64,000 bases of DNA from CAYWMD01 sp964458575 (GCA_964458575.1 CAYWMD010000007.1:124001-188000), one strand, 5' to 3'; counted from the first letter of the stretch, positions 17,803 through 27,136 are shown. A program made the numbers and translations. Notes: a model not told the origin generated them from the letters alone.

Positions 17803-20562
17803 ATGCTTTCTCGAACGATCAAACTAAGATCACTTTGTGCGATTGGCGTTTTGTTTTTTGCCGTGGGTCACGCCGTTCTGGCGGAGACCCCACGGCCGGT
17901 TCTCAGCGTACGCAAACTGCCGTCTGGCGTTGACGCGCGCCAGACCATCTGGGCGCAACCGCCCACCGTAGCCCGGTTATATTTTGCCAAGCTCGGCCGG
18001 CCCGCCACCCAGCGGGCCGAGGTCCGACTGGCTTATGACGACGTGAATCTCTACGCCGCGTTCCGGTGCTTCGACAGCGGCAAGGGCAAGAAAGGTTCGG
18101 TTTCGCCCGAGGGTGAGATTGTCCCGGACGACGACTCGGCTCAACTGTTGCTGGACACCGACAACGATGGCCGGACCTACGTCATGTTCACCGCCATGGC
18201 GAACGGCAAGCAATCCGCGGAATCCGGCCGTCAGTTCATCCACAAGGGCTGGACCGGCGAGTGGAATGCGACCACGACCAAGCAAGGCTCGACGTGGCAG
18301 GCATTCATGACCATCCCGTTCAAGTCGCTGGACGTCGCCACACCCGCGCCGGGCACGCGCTGGGGCGCGCAGCTCTGTCGCAATGACCCGAGCACCAAAC
18401 GTCCCATCTTCTGGGCGCGCGCCCGGAAGGACGCCCGCGAGGTGCAACGCTGCGGCGACATTGTGTTTGCGGGACCCGATCAAATCACAGCCGCCCTCTC
18501 CGACATCAACGTCATCGTTCCCGGACAACAAACCGCCACACTTCACGTCTCGAATCCCACCGGCAAACCGGCGGCGTTGAAACTTCAGTTCATCAACGAC
18601 GGCATCACAACCGACACCGTGGAAATCAAAGCGAATCCGGGCGACACCTCCGTGCCCGTGCGCTTCAACCAGCCCACCGATGGCTGGCACGCGTTGACGG
18701 TCGCTGTTTCCGATGTCACGGGTCGGTTGATAACCCGAAGCCCCGCGCTGCCGGTCCGAATGGCGGCCTACGCAAGCCGGGTCGCGGAATACACGAAACT
18801 GGCCGCCGCCCAACCTGCACCGTCCGCCGCCGCGGACGCGGAGAAGAAACAGGTGCTGGCGCAACTGGCGAGCCTCGCCTCGCAAGTGGAGGCAGTCAAA
18901 GGCGACCCGGCCAAGTGGCGGGCACTGCAAACTCCGGTGGATGCCGCCGAGAAAGCCGTCGGGCGGCTGCGAAATGGGTGCGCGGATGCCGCCGGCAACG
19001 GCTACGCCGTCGGCACCGAAACGGCGTTGCGCAAAATCATGCGCGACAAACTGTTTGAGGGTGAGTTCGGCAAACCCGCGCGGGTGGAACTGGCGCGCAA
19101 CGAGTTTGAATCAACCCAAGTCGCCATTTTTGCCCAGGACCGGGCGCTCCAGAAAGTTGAAGTTGCCGTGTCCGACCTGCAAGGACCGGGCGCGGTGATT
19201 CCGTCGCAAAGAGTGGCATTGAACCTGGTGGAATTCGTTGAAACGGGCGAACCGCCTTACGAGACCGAATACATCGGCTGGTTTCCCGACCCGTTGATGG
19301 ACTACCAACCGTTTGACGTGGCGCGCGGCACCGTGCGTCCCGTGTGGATCACCGTGCACACGCCGGAAAAAGTCCCGGCCGGTTTATACCGCGGCACCAT
19401 CACCATCAAGCCCGCCAACGCGCCGGCGTCGCAACTCCCGTTTGAAGTCCAGGTCTGGAACTTCGCGCTGCCGACCACGCCGACGTTCCGAACCGCGTTT
19501 GCCTTTTTTGAAGCGCAATACCGGGGTTGGTATGGCGCGAGCATGACCGGCGCGCAACGGCGCCAGGCCTACCAACTCCTGCTGGACCATCATCTTAATC
19601 CCACGGACATTTACTCCAAAACCACGCGCCCCGATGAAGCGGACCTGCCGTTCTGCGTCGAACACGGCCTTAACGCCTTCAACCTTGCGAATGTCACGAG
19701 CGCGAAGAACGAGGCGACGCGCGCCAATCTCAGCAAGTTGATCCGGGAGCAGGAAAAAAAGCTCAAGGGCAAGGGCTGGTGGGACAAGGCCTACGTTTAC
19801 GGCTTCGATGAGGTGGGCAGCAGCCGTTATTCCGAGGTGCAAAGCGGATTTGGCTGGGTCAGGAAACAATTTCCCGACCTGCCCAGGATGTGCACCGTGC
19901 TGCCCAACCCGCAGCTCAAAGGCTTCGTGGACATCTGGGTGCCGTTGATCGCAAACTTTGACCACGAGGAATCGCAGTCCTACATCAAGGATGGCGACCA
20001 GGTCTGGTGGTACGTGTGCTGCGGGCCGGAGCGGCCGTGGCCGAATTTTTTCGTGGATTATCCCGCCACCGATCCCCGCGTGATTTTCTGGATGAACTGG
20101 AAATACCGGGTGCCCGGCTTCCTGTATTGGACGGTGAACCGCTGGCACATGAACCTGCAAGACCGGCCCAGGGCGATTCAGAAACAAATTGATGCCGGCA
20201 AACGCTGGCCGGAAGTCCCGTGGCGGACGCAAACCACGGCGAGCTTCAACGGCGATGGTCATCTGGTTTATCCCGGACCGGGCGGCCGCCTGCTCAGTTC
20301 GATCCGCCTGGAATCCATCCGCGACGGCATTGACGATTACGAATACTTCCATTTGCTCGACAACCTGGTGAAGCAGGCGGAGACGAATTTGAAAGCCGAC
20401 AATAGCCTGCTGGCAAAGGCCAGGAAACTACTCGAAGTTAATCCGGAGGTCGTGACTTCGCGCACGGAATTCACTACCCATCCGCAAGTCATGCTGGACG
20501 CCCGACGGGAACTGGCGGAGACGATCGAAACTCTGGTCAGCGCCACGAAAGTTTCCCGTTAG
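17803..20562 (+). CDS. Secreted CBM9-like and DUF4091 glycoside-hydrolase-like enzyme
   Basis: 919 residues from the ATG at 17803, chosen because the signal peptide LCAIGVLFFAVGHAVLA then sits at the right place; TTG 17737 and ATG 17767 are alternatives. A carbohydrate-binding family 9-like domain comes first ('AEVRLAYDDVNLYAAFRCFDS...DDDSAQLLLDTDNDGRTYVMF', about 50-220). A linker and beta domain follow, then a barrel-like region with 'YVYGFDEVGSSRYSEV' and 'WWYVCCGPERPWPNFFVDYPA'. The end is the DUF4091 block 'SIRLESIRDGIDDYEYFHLLDNL'. DUF4091 proteins resemble GH123-type glycosidases, so sugar hydrolysis is likely but the substrate is unknown. Confidence 0.8.
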   Translation: MLSRTIKLRSLCAIGVLFFAVGHAVLAETPRPVLSVRKLPSGVDARQTIWAQPPTVARLYFAKLGRPATQRAEVRLAYDDVNLYAAFRCFDSGKGKKGSVSPEGEIVPDDDSAQLLLDTDNDGRTYVMFTAMANGKQSAESGRQFIHKGWTGEWNATTTKQGSTWQAFMTIPFKSLDVATPAPGTRWGAQLCRNDPSTKRPIFWARARKDAREVQRCGDIVFAGPDQITAALSDINVIVPGQQTATLHVSNPTGKPAALKLQFINDGITTDTVEIKANPGDTSVPVRFNQPTDGWHALTVAVSDVTGRLITRSPALPVRMAAYASRVAEYTKLAAAQPAPSAAADAEKKQVLAQLASLASQVEAVKGDPAKWRALQTPVDAAEKAVGRLRNGCADAAGNGYAVGTETALRKIMRDKLFEGEFGKPARVELARNEFESTQVAIFAQDRALQKVEVAVSDLQGPGAVIPSQRVALNLVEFVETGEPPYETEYIGWFPDPLMDYQPFDVARGTVRPVWITVHTPEKVPAGLYRGTITIKPANAPASQLPFEVQVWNFALPTTPTFRTAFAFFEAQYRGWYGASMTGAQRRQAYQLLLDHHLNPTDIYSKTTRPDEADLPFCVEHGLNAFNLANVTSAKNEATRANLSKLIREQEKKLKGKGWWDKAYVYGFDEVGSSRYSEVQSGFGWVRKQFPDLPRMCTVLPNPQLKGFVDIWVPLIANFDHEESQSYIKDGDQVWWYVCCGPERPWPNFFVDYPATDPRVIFWMNWKYRVPGFLYWTVNRWHMNLQDRPRAIQKQIDAGKRWPEVPWRTQTTASFNGDGHLVYPGPGGRLLSSIRLESIRDGIDDYEYFHLLDNLVKQAETNLKADNSLLAKARKLLEVNPEVVTSRTEFTTHPQVMLDARRELAETIETLVSATKVSR

Positions 20563-20856
20563 TTATTGCCGGGCGATGGCATCGGCCGTGATCATCTCCA
20601 ATCCGAGAACAAAACCGCCGAACGAAAGGCCCAAGGCCCAGAGTACGAGGGAGGCCAAGCGCACGGCCCGGCGGGGGCTATTGGAAACAATTGGGGCATC
20701 TCGCAAGGCCCAGATGTAGCAAGGGATCGGGATGACCAGGGCGAGCAGCGCGAAGGGTTTGGCCGTGGCCGCCTGCGGGGCGGTGCTGGCCGAGAGGAGC
20801 AGAAGCGCCTGCACACAAGGGGGCAAAACAAAGCCAAGGTAATGTTCAGCACGCAT
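20563..20856 (-). CDS. Small hypothetical membrane protein
   Basis: 97 residues from the ATG at 20856; an ATG at 20916 would add 20 polar residues. Three membrane segments are visible: about 8-27 (FVLPPCVQALLLLSASTAPQ), 33-52 (FALLALVIPIPCYIWAL) and 66-90 (AVRLASLVLWALGLSFGGFVLG). Its stop abuts the stop of the DUF4091 gene with no bases between them (convergent). Family not recognised. Upstream starts would run into the hydrolase gene's 3' end, which argues for the short form. Confidence 0.5.
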   Translation of the reverse strand: MRAEHYLGFVLPPCVQALLLLSASTAPQAATAKPFALLALVIPIPCYIWALRDAPIVSNSPRRAVRLASLVLWALGLSFGGFVLGLEMITADAIARQ

Positions 20857-20981
20857 GCGCTTGCGAATGGTTTGCTTCCGACTATTCGGGTAATTTTCGT
20901 GACAATAGACCCGCATCGAGCCGGCGCAAGCAGAAAGGCGGAAGCCGCTCAGAACCTGGCTCGCCCAATTCCCAACCCCGG

Positions 20982-22586
20982 TCAGGGCAGCACCGCGCGG
21001 TAGAATTGAGTGCCTGGTTGGGTCGGCGGACCGTTGGTGTAATCCCACCGGCTCGCCGTGAGAATGTTCGTGGCCAGGGGCGACCAGGTTTGAAGATCCG
21101 TCGAGAACTCCAGAACCACCGTTTGCCCCGGCTCGCCGTTAACGCCAATTCGGAAATGAGTCGGATCAAGCTCCGCGATGTCCAACCGCGGCGGTTGACG
21201 GGCAGGAATGACCTCGACCCATTCCGGCGCATAAAGGAATCGCGTCCGACCGTCGCCGGTGATTTTTCCCAGGACGGCGTACAGGCCGGGCGTTGCATTC
21301 GAGGCGGAGATTGTCAGGTTCGTTCCGGCCAAGCCCACGAACGAAGCGCCAGTACCGGGCAACGGCATTTCCGCCATCAAGGTTTGGTTGGTGTTGAGTG
21401 GATTCAGGTCGTCATCGAGATAGATCGCCAGCGTCGCCAGTTCCGTGTTGGACCGGGCCCACTGATAATAAAACGTCAGCGGCATGGTATCGTTCAGGAC
21501 CACCTGGTTGGTGGTCGCGCGATTCAACTGGAGCAGGTTCGGCCAGCTCCCGTTGTTTGTGGACAACGCGGTCCGGTTGTTGGCCAGTCCCGCGCCCAAA
21601 TCCCACTGTTGGTTGTAGCCGTCGCGAATCGCGGCGTACCCCGGGCCGACCGGACGGTCCGCGCTCGTGCGATTGCCGCCGCCGATGAGGCTGTATTTGA
21701 AACCCGCGACCGAACCTTGTTCCTCGTCCGGTACCCACCAGTTGGCGCGTTGCGTGCCGCCGATGGACGCTTCGGTGTCACTGGCATTCGTGCGCCAATC
21801 CAGTGTTCCGTGATACCAGAGATGCACATCCGAGTGAGCGCCGGACAAACCTCCGTAACCCCCGCTCAGGCTGCTCAGTTGCCGGACGTACGCGCCGGCT
21901 ACCGGTTCGCCGTGAACAAACAGGGCCAGGTTCTGCCAGTAGTTATCGTGGAACAGGACGTTCGCGTACGTGCGCGCCGGCGCATCAACCGCCGTATAGA
22001 TAAAATCATTGAAGCCGTCGTTGTTCAGCGGATGGGGATCCAACGTGGTCACATGATCAACCCAGACGCCGTTGGTGCCCAGTTGCCGGCTGATTTCGCA
22101 GGCCAGTGAACCGCCGCGACTGTGACCGATCAGGTGAATCGGCCATTCCGCCAGGGCGTGACCGCCCAGCTCCGTGATGAAGTTCGTGCTCAAGAGCGCC
22201 GGCACAACGGCGGCCGCTACTTGATAGGTGTTGTAGGAATTTCCGTCGGCCAACAAACGCCAGTCGAGCTTCAGAATGATCTCACCGGATTCCGGGATTT
22301 GCGGCGCGCTGCCACCATCGCTTTCGCGGACCGCCGTCAGAAAATACGACCCCGCGCTGTAAAAGAAATACGCGCGGTAGCAGGAGTGGTTCGTGCCGAC
22401 AAACCGCTCGTACGCCGGAATCCGGTTTGCCATTCCCGTCACCCAGCCGTCGGTGTCGCCGTTGAGACCATGGGTGATGATCGTAACCCCACCACCGGCG
22501 GCCAGACGGGGCCAGGTCAGGAACAGACTCAACCCCAATAAACCTATCGCCCGATACCCTCGCCCGAGTTCGATGCGGACATTCAC
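20982..22586 (-). CDS. Secreted alpha/beta-hydrolase (lipase/esterase-like) with C-terminal FYR module
   Basis: 534 residues, GTG start. The hydrophobic leader is about residues 12-30. The catalytic domain carries the nucleophile elbow GHSRG with Ser156 ('PIHLIGHSRGGSLACEIS'), preceded by the oxyanion-type segment ITHGLNGDTDGW (37-48). A likely acid is Asp183 (VTTLDPHPLNNDG). A catalytic histidine could lie in HDNYWQN or GAHSDVHLWYHG. The fold resembles secreted lipases. The C-terminal 150 residues are beta-rich and end 'VVLEFSTDLQTWSPLATN...FYRAVLP', the block shared with other exported proteins in this window. Substrate unknown. Confidence 0.7.
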   Translation of the reverse strand: MNVRIELGRGYRAIGLLGLSLFLTWPRLAAGGGVTIITHGLNGDTDGWVTGMANRIPAYERFVGTNHSCYRAYFFYSAGSYFLTAVRESDGGSAPQIPESGEIILKLDWRLLADGNSYNTYQVAAAVVPALLSTNFITELGGHALAEWPIHLIGHSRGGSLACEISRQLGTNGVWVDHVTTLDPHPLNNDGFNDFIYTAVDAPARTYANVLFHDNYWQNLALFVHGEPVAGAYVRQLSSLSGGYGGLSGAHSDVHLWYHGTLDWRTNASDTEASIGGTQRANWWVPDEEQGSVAGFKYSLIGGGNRTSADRPVGPGYAAIRDGYNQQWDLGAGLANNRTALSTNNGSWPNLLQLNRATTNQVVLNDTMPLTFYYQWARSNTELATLAIYLDDDLNPLNTNQTLMAEMPLPGTGASFVGLAGTNLTISASNATPGLYAVLGKITGDGRTRFLYAPEWVEVIPARQPPRLDIAELDPTHFRIGVNGEPGQTVVLEFSTDLQTWSPLATNILTASRWDYTNGPPTQPGTQFYRAVLP

Positions 22587-22650
22587 GAAGGACCGATGCC
22601 CCGAACCATGGACCTTTTCGCCACGGTCAAGTTTTTATGCGCGCGCAATT

Positions 22651-24033
22651 TCATGCTCCGATCTGCCGCTTGATGGTTTCGGCAATCTTCTTCGACCACT
22701 TTTCCAAAACCGCCTTTTCGCGGCCCTCGATCAGCAGCCGCGCCTTGGGCTCGGTGCCGGAGTAGCGGAGAAACGCGCGCCCGCCCTGAAGCTTCACCTC
22801 GGCCTCGGCCTCCGCAACCAGCGATGTCACCCCGTCCAGCTGTTCAAACGGTTTTTTCTCGCGCACGACGACGTTCGTAACGAGTTGCGGAAAGCGCTTC
22901 CAGCATTTCGCCAACTGGCTGAGCGGTTTGCCCGTCGCGCGCATGATGCGAACCATCTGCAACGCGGCAACCAAACCGTCGCCGGTCGTGCTGAAATCGC
23001 GGAAGATCAAATGCCCGCTTTGCTCGCCGCCGAAGTTGAATCCGCCGCGCAGCATTTCATCAATCACCTGCTTGTCCCCCACATCAGTCCGGATGACTTG
23101 GCCGCCCGCCGCCTTGATGGCGGCATCCAGGCCCGCGTTGCTCATCACGGTCGCGACCAGCGTGTTTTCCGCGAGTGCGCCGCGCGCCAGCAGGTCGAGC
23201 CCCGCGATGGCCATGATGTCGTCGCCGTCAATCAACGCGCCGCGTTCGTCGCACAGTTGCACCCGGTCCGCATCACCGTCGTGCGCAATCCCCAGGTCGG
23301 CGCGAAACTCCCGCACGCGCTGGCAGAAAGGCTGCGGATGCATCGAGCCGCAATCCTTGTTGATGTTCTTGCCGTCCGGCTGATTGCCGTAAAGAAAAAC
23401 CTCCGCGCCCAGTTCCCGCAAGACGCAGGGCGTGGACTTGTAAGCGGCACCGTTGGCCGCGTCCACCACGATCCGGAGTCCTTCCAGCGTCAGGCCTCGG
23501 GGGAAGCCGCCTTTCGCATACTCGATGTAGCGTCCCAACGCGTCGTCAATGCGCACCGCCTTGCCGATTTCCTCGGCGGTGGGCCGGATGTGTTCAATCT
23601 CGCCGCTGAAGACGAGGTTCTCGATTTCGAATTCAATCTTGTCGTCGAGCTTGTAGCCATCCGCCCGGAAGAACTTGATGCCGTTGTCGGCGTAGGGATT
23701 GTGTGACGCGGTGATGACCAGGCCCGCGTCGGCGCGCAGGCTGCGCGTCACGTAAGCAACGCCCGGCGTGGGCAGCGGTCCGATGAACAACACGTCCACC
23801 CCCATGGAAAGGATGCCGGAGGACAGCGCGTTTTCGAGCATGTAACCCGAGAGGCGTGTGTCCTTGCCGATGACAATCTTGTGACGCCCCTGTCCGCGAG
23901 GCTGGCTTTCGAGGGTCTTGAAGACGTGGCCCGCCGCGCGACCCAGCTTAAGGGCGGTTTCCGCCGTGACCGGTTCGATGTTTGCGATGCCGCGCACACC
24001 GTCCGTGCCAAAGATTTTTTTGGGTTTGCTCAT
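22651..24033 (-). CDS. glmM: Phosphoglucosamine mutase
   Basis: 460 residues; converts glucosamine-6-phosphate to glucosamine-1-phosphate for UDP-GlcNAc, hence peptidoglycan and outer-membrane glycan synthesis. It starts FGTDGVRG, the family's first motif. The phosphoserine loop is ITASHNPYADNGIKFF with Ser110. The metal-binding loop is HDGDADRV, and the phosphate-binding loop near the C-terminus is RYSGTEPKARLLIEG. Length fits the family. It is the last gene of folP-cdaA-cdaR-glmM, 10 bases downstream of cdaR. In Firmicutes CdaA, CdaR and GlmM physically interact, with GlmM inhibiting CdaA; the same order here suggests a similar link. Confidence 0.95.
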   Translation of the reverse strand: MSKPKKIFGTDGVRGIANIEPVTAETALKLGRAAGHVFKTLESQPRGQGRHKIVIGKDTRLSGYMLENALSSGILSMGVDVLFIGPLPTPGVAYVTRSLRADAGLVITASHNPYADNGIKFFRADGYKLDDKIEFEIENLVFSGEIEHIRPTAEEIGKAVRIDDALGRYIEYAKGGFPRGLTLEGLRIVVDAANGAAYKSTPCVLRELGAEVFLYGNQPDGKNINKDCGSMHPQPFCQRVREFRADLGIAHDGDADRVQLCDERGALIDGDDIMAIAGLDLLARGALAENTLVATVMSNAGLDAAIKAAGGQVIRTDVGDKQVIDEMLRGGFNFGGEQSGHLIFRDFSTTGDGLVAALQMVRIMRATGKPLSQLAKCWKRFPQLVTNVVVREKKPFEQLDGVTSLVAEAEAEVKLQGGRAFLRYSGTEPKARLLIEGREKAVLEKWSKKIAETIKRQIGA

Positions 24034-24043
24034 TTTTGATGCA

Positions 24044-24451
24044 TTACTTGGGCGGCACGACCACGTCCACTTCCGCCGGAACGACCCGGTCCACGGCCAC
24101 TCCGGGCGGCACGGAAACGTCCACGCGCGCCTTTAGATAGGGAGCAGTTTCGATACCCGTAAGATCCACCACGACATGAATCTCGTTCTTGTGCAATTCC
24201 GTCACGAGATCGGGATTGCCTTTGACGATGACCTGGACCACTTGGGGATCCACCTTGTAGGCGCGCACGTCGGCCGCCGAAGAAACCACCAGCACGGGAA
24301 CATCGTTGAACGCCATCGAGGCGGAGGGCTGCGGCGGGAGATTCGTAATCCGCGCGTTGTTGCTCAATGCATTGACGGTGTACCAGATCACCACCGCCAA
24401 CGCCAACGAGAGCACTTTCCAACCGACATCTTTGGTCAGGAAATTACGCAT
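24044..24451 (-). CDS. cdaR: YbbR-domain protein, CdaR-like regulator of diadenylate cyclase
   Basis: 135 residues with an N-terminal membrane helix ('VGWKVLSLALAVVIWYTVN', about 9-27). The start 'KDVGWKVLSLALAV..WY.V' is the hallmark of YbbR proteins. One YbbR-like domain follows ('NDVPVLVVSSAADVRAYKVDPQVVQVIVKGNPDLVTEL', 'VVVDLTGIE..PYLKARVDVSVPPGV'). Firmicute CdaR usually carries several YbbR repeats; this is a single-repeat short form. It begins 8 bases after the cdaA stop and ends 10 bases before glmM. Role inferred: extracytoplasmic modulator of CdaA. Confidence 0.85.
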   Translation of the reverse strand: MRNFLTKDVGWKVLSLALAVVIWYTVNALSNNARITNLPPQPSASMAFNDVPVLVVSSAADVRAYKVDPQVVQVIVKGNPDLVTELHKNEIHVVVDLTGIETAPYLKARVDVSVPPGVAVDRVVPAEVDVVVPPK

Positions 24452-24459
24452 GGTTCACG

Positions 24460-25350
24460 TCATTTGCCCGTCGGCGCCGGCGCGGCAGGCGCATCGCTTT
24501 TGGCATCGGCCGGCGCGTCGTTCTTCGCGTCGGTGGCGGGCGCGGGCTTCGGTCGCTCGCTGAAGCGGGAACGCAGCCACTCAATCACCCCGGGCGTGGA
24601 AGCCGGCTTGACCAGAACAGAACTTAGGAATGCGCGCAGTGTTTCAAGGGTGACCCCGCGGACGAGCTGCTCCTTGTACGCGTAGGAAATCGCGCCGGTT
24701 TCTTCGGAGACAATCACCACCACGGCATCCGTCTCCTCGCTTAGTCCCAGCGCAGCGCGATGCCGCGTGCCCAGCGACTTGCTCAGGTCCGACCGCTGCG
24801 ACAACGGAAAAATGCACGCCGCATACGCGATGCGGTCGCCTTTGATGATCACGCCGCCGTCATGAATGGCGTTGTTCGGAAAGAAGATGGTCTCGAGCAT
24901 TTCCGGCGTGGCTTCACAATCCACCGGAATGCGGGATTCGACCGCCTCCTGCAGCTGAATGGATTGTTCGATGGCAATCAGCGCGCCGATGCGCACGTCA
25001 GCGAGGCGCTCGCAGGTCTGGATGATGACTTCGATGCTTTCGCGTTGTTCGTGCGAGGTGGCGAACAGGTGCAGATTGCCCAGCTCGCCCAGCATGCGCC
25101 GCAATTCCGGTTGAAAAATCACCAGCGCGCCCAAGATGATGAACACCGACGCCTTGTCCAGCAACCAGCGCAACACGGTAAGATCAAGCAGCGTGACGCC
25201 CAGGGCCAGCGCCGCCAGCAGGGCGACGAAGCCGATGACGACCGGCCAGCCGCGCGTGCCGCGAACAAAGCGCGAGGCGAAGTATATCCCCACCGCGAGG
25301 ATGAGAATCTCCACCGTGGGCCGCCAATTATCCTGGACGAAATTCCACAC
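24460..25350 (-). CDS. cdaA: Membrane diadenylate cyclase (c-di-AMP synthase, CdaA/DacA type)
   Basis: 296 residues, GTG start. Three N-terminal membrane helices lie at about 12-80 (ILILAVGIYFAS, WPVVIGFVALLAALALGVTLL, ASVFIILGALVIF), followed by FQPELRRMLGELG. The DAC catalytic domain has AIHDGGVIIKGDRIAYAACIFPLS and the GTRHRAALG motif (RHR intact). The first motif reads DGG where the best-known enzymes have DGA, a conservative change. The last 30 residues are a low-complexity Ala/Asp/Lys/Pro tail. It joins two ATP molecules into c-di-AMP. It sits 82 bases downstream of folP, as in many bacteria. Confidence 0.92.
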   Translation of the reverse strand: MWNFVQDNWRPTVEILILAVGIYFASRFVRGTRGWPVVIGFVALLAALALGVTLLDLTVLRWLLDKASVFIILGALVIFQPELRRMLGELGNLHLFATSHEQRESIEVIIQTCERLADVRIGALIAIEQSIQLQEAVESRIPVDCEATPEMLETIFFPNNAIHDGGVIIKGDRIAYAACIFPLSQRSDLSKSLGTRHRAALGLSEETDAVVVIVSEETGAISYAYKEQLVRGVTLETLRAFLSSVLVKPASTPGVIEWLRSRFSERPKPAPATDAKNDAPADAKSDAPAAPAPTGK

Positions 25351-25432
25351 GTTTTTGCGTTCGGTCTGTTTCTAAAAGGTCATTGCGTTCGGGCGTGCCG
25401 GCGATACCCCGCACTCGGGGCAACGCACCCGG

Positions 25433-26275
25433 CTATGGCGTTCGACGGGCCTGCACGGCTTCAACCATACGCACGGCCTGCACCGTTTCGGCCACGTCAT
25501 GCGTGCGGACGATGTTCGCGCCTTCCTGCACGGCCAGAGCCGCGCACGCCAGGGACCCGGCCAGCCGCCCGCCCACGTCCACACCCAGCGTTGTTCCAAT
25601 GAACGATTTGCGCGAAACGCCCAGCAGCAAAGGCCGATGCAAACTTGTAAAGCCGCGCAGCCCGGCGAGCAACTGCAAATTGTGCTCCGGCGTTTTCCCA
25701 AAACCAATGCCCACGTCAAATACCACCTGATCCGCCGCCACACCGCATTCGTTCAACCGCCGCATCCGTTCGCGGAAAAAATCCCCGATCTCGCCGGTGA
25801 GGTTTTCATAGGACGGATTGGCCTGCATGGTTTGCGGGGTGCCCCGCATGTGCATGCACACGTAACCGGCGTCAAACTCCGCCACCACGCGCCACATCGC
25901 ATCGTCCGCGCGATTGGCAGCCACGTCGTTGACCAGGCTCGCCCCGGCCGCCAAGGCAGCGCGGGCGACCGGGGGTTTCATGGTGTCAATCGAGATGGGC
26001 ACATTGACCCGGCGCCCGAGTTCTTCAATGACCGGCATGACGCGGTGCAATTCCTCCAGTTCGCTCACCGGCGTCGCGCCCGGCCGGGTGGATTCACCGC
26101 CGATATCGAGAATGTCGGCGCCCTGGGCGACCAACTCCAGCGCGTGCACGACGGCTTTGTCGGCCGCCAGGAATTGGCCGCCGTCGAAAAACGAATCCGG
26201 AGTGATGTTGACCACGCCCATGATGAGCGCGGGACGGGGGAAACGGAACGTGAACTGGCGGCAGCGCAGCAACAT
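25433..26275 (-). CDS. folP: Dihydropteroate synthase
   Basis: 280 residues; condenses 6-hydroxymethyl-dihydropterin diphosphate with p-aminobenzoate in folate synthesis, in the cytoplasm. Signatures in order are IMGVVNITPDSFFDGG (loop 1), GADILDIGGESTRPGA, 'VPISIDTMKPPVARAALAAGASLVNDVAA', 'YVCMHMRGTPQTMQ', 'VVFDVGIGFGKTPEHNLQLLAGL' and the end 'ANIVRTHDVAETVQAVRMVEA', which carries the RTHDV pterin-binding segment. Length is normal. First gene of the folP-cdaA-cdaR-glmM run. The 82-base spacer to cdaA shows no terminator. Confidence 0.95.
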   Translation of the reverse strand: MLLRCRQFTFRFPRPALIMGVVNITPDSFFDGGQFLAADKAVVHALELVAQGADILDIGGESTRPGATPVSELEELHRVMPVIEELGRRVNVPISIDTMKPPVARAALAAGASLVNDVAANRADDAMWRVVAEFDAGYVCMHMRGTPQTMQANPSYENLTGEIGDFFRERMRRLNECGVAADQVVFDVGIGFGKTPEHNLQLLAGLRGFTSLHRPLLLGVSRKSFIGTTLGVDVGGRLAGSLACAALAVQEGANIVRTHDVAETVQAVRMVEAVQARRTP

Positions 26276-26422
26276 TCAAACGCTCCAAGTTCCAAGCGCC
26301 AAACACCAAAGAAGCTCCGACCATCCGGCTCCAAACGGGCTCATGGGTCTGCGCCTTTGATGTTTGCGAGTTGATGTTTCTCCGGAGCTTCGATCTCGGT
26401 GCTTGGTGCTTCTTTTCAAAGT
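26276..26422. repeat. Low-complexity repeat region of CCAAG/CCAAAC-type words
   Basis: Between folP and the glyoxalase gene the text is built from near-repeats of 'tccaagttccaag', 'ccaaacaccaaag' on the left and 'gtgcttggtgcttctt', 'ttgatgtttctccggagcttcg' on the right, giving a rough inverted symmetry. No gene is present. Similar words occur at 14379-14398, 37167-37210 and 44208-44232. Confidence 0.6.
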
Positions 26423-26824
26423 TCAGTATCCCGCCCCGGCTTTGCCTCGTTGCATGAGTTCAATCTCATACCCCTCCGGTGCGTCAATGAACGCAAACCC
26501 GCTGCCGTCAGGCTTGAGCGTGGGTCCGTCGGAATACTTCATACCCAGCTTTTCAAGGTGTTTCGCAAACGCTTCCAGACTGTCCACCTCGAACGCCAGA
26601 TGCGTGAGATCCGCCTGCACCTGCACCGGACCGCTGCCGGGAAAGTAGGTGAGCTCGATCAACTCCTCGCTTTCCGGGGCCTTCAGAAAAACCAGCTCCG
26701 AGCCGCGCGGCGATTTGTGCCGGCGCACTTCCTGCAAGCCCAGCACCTCGCGATAGAATTTCACCGTGCGTTCCAGATCGTTGACGCGGTAACGCGTGTG
26801 CAAAAGTTTTCGGGCCAGATTCAT
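26423..26824 (-). CDS. Glyoxalase I (lactoylglutathione lyase)-like protein
   Basis: 133 residues, the length of single-domain GloA. It has the VOC fold with four metal-site residues in the GloA positions: His9 (LLHTRYRVNDLERTVKFY), Glu57 (LIELTY), His75 (LTHLAFEV) and Glu122 (EGYEIELMQ). The phrase 'RYRVNDLERTVKFYREVLGLQE' is characteristic of lactoylglutathione lyases. It would detoxify methylglyoxal adducts in the cytoplasm. The thiol cofactor used by this organism cannot be read from the sequence. Transcribed on the minus strand upstream of folP, but separated from it by a repeat region. Confidence 0.88.
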   Translation of the reverse strand: MNLARKLLHTRYRVNDLERTVKFYREVLGLQEVRRHKSPRGSELVFLKAPESEELIELTYFPGSGPVQVQADLTHLAFEVDSLEAFAKHLEKLGMKYSDGPTLKPDGSGFAFIDAPEGYEIELMQRGKAGAGY

Positions 26825-26900
26825 GCGCCCAGCGTAATGCGGGGGAGTCGCAATACCAAGTACTCTTGGTAAGCAGCAGCGCCCCGTTGGCCCCTCCCAC

Positions 26901-26989
26901 GAACCGGAGCGCCGGCGTTCTCGCCGGCTTTTGACGGACGGCCGACCAATGCCGGCGAGGACGCCGGCGCTCCGACGAAGAGGCGGTTC
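26901..26989. repeat. Inverted-repeat element with 23-bp arms (family A)
   Basis: Arms 26906-26928 and 26951-26973 are inverted copies with one mismatch, built on GGAGCGCCGGCG...CGCCGGC, separated by 22 bases. A smaller outer pair GAACC/GGTTC sits at 26901-26905 and 26985-26989. No ORF. The rest of 26825-27136 holds only the palindrome listed next. Confidence 0.75.
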
Positions 26990-27012
26990 GGGGGTTCAAG
27001 GCGCGAACTTGG

Positions 27013-27068
27013 GTTGGGGGAAGACTCACCCCGTCCATCTCCCCATCGGATGGGGAGAGGCGCGGCAG
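27013..27068. repeat. CTCCCC-type palindrome with CTCACCCC flank
   Basis: A 19-base palindrome at 27039-27057 (CTCCCCATC, one central base, GATGGGGAG) is preceded by CTCACCCC. It resembles the arms of the MITE-like elements at 44017-44183 and 62050-62208, but only one arm is present. Confidence 0.6.
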
Positions 27069-27136
27069 GCACAATAATTCCAGCGGACCGGTTTACCCAC
27101 GAGAGGCCTTCCGCCGGACGGTGTTCCGTCGGCAAA

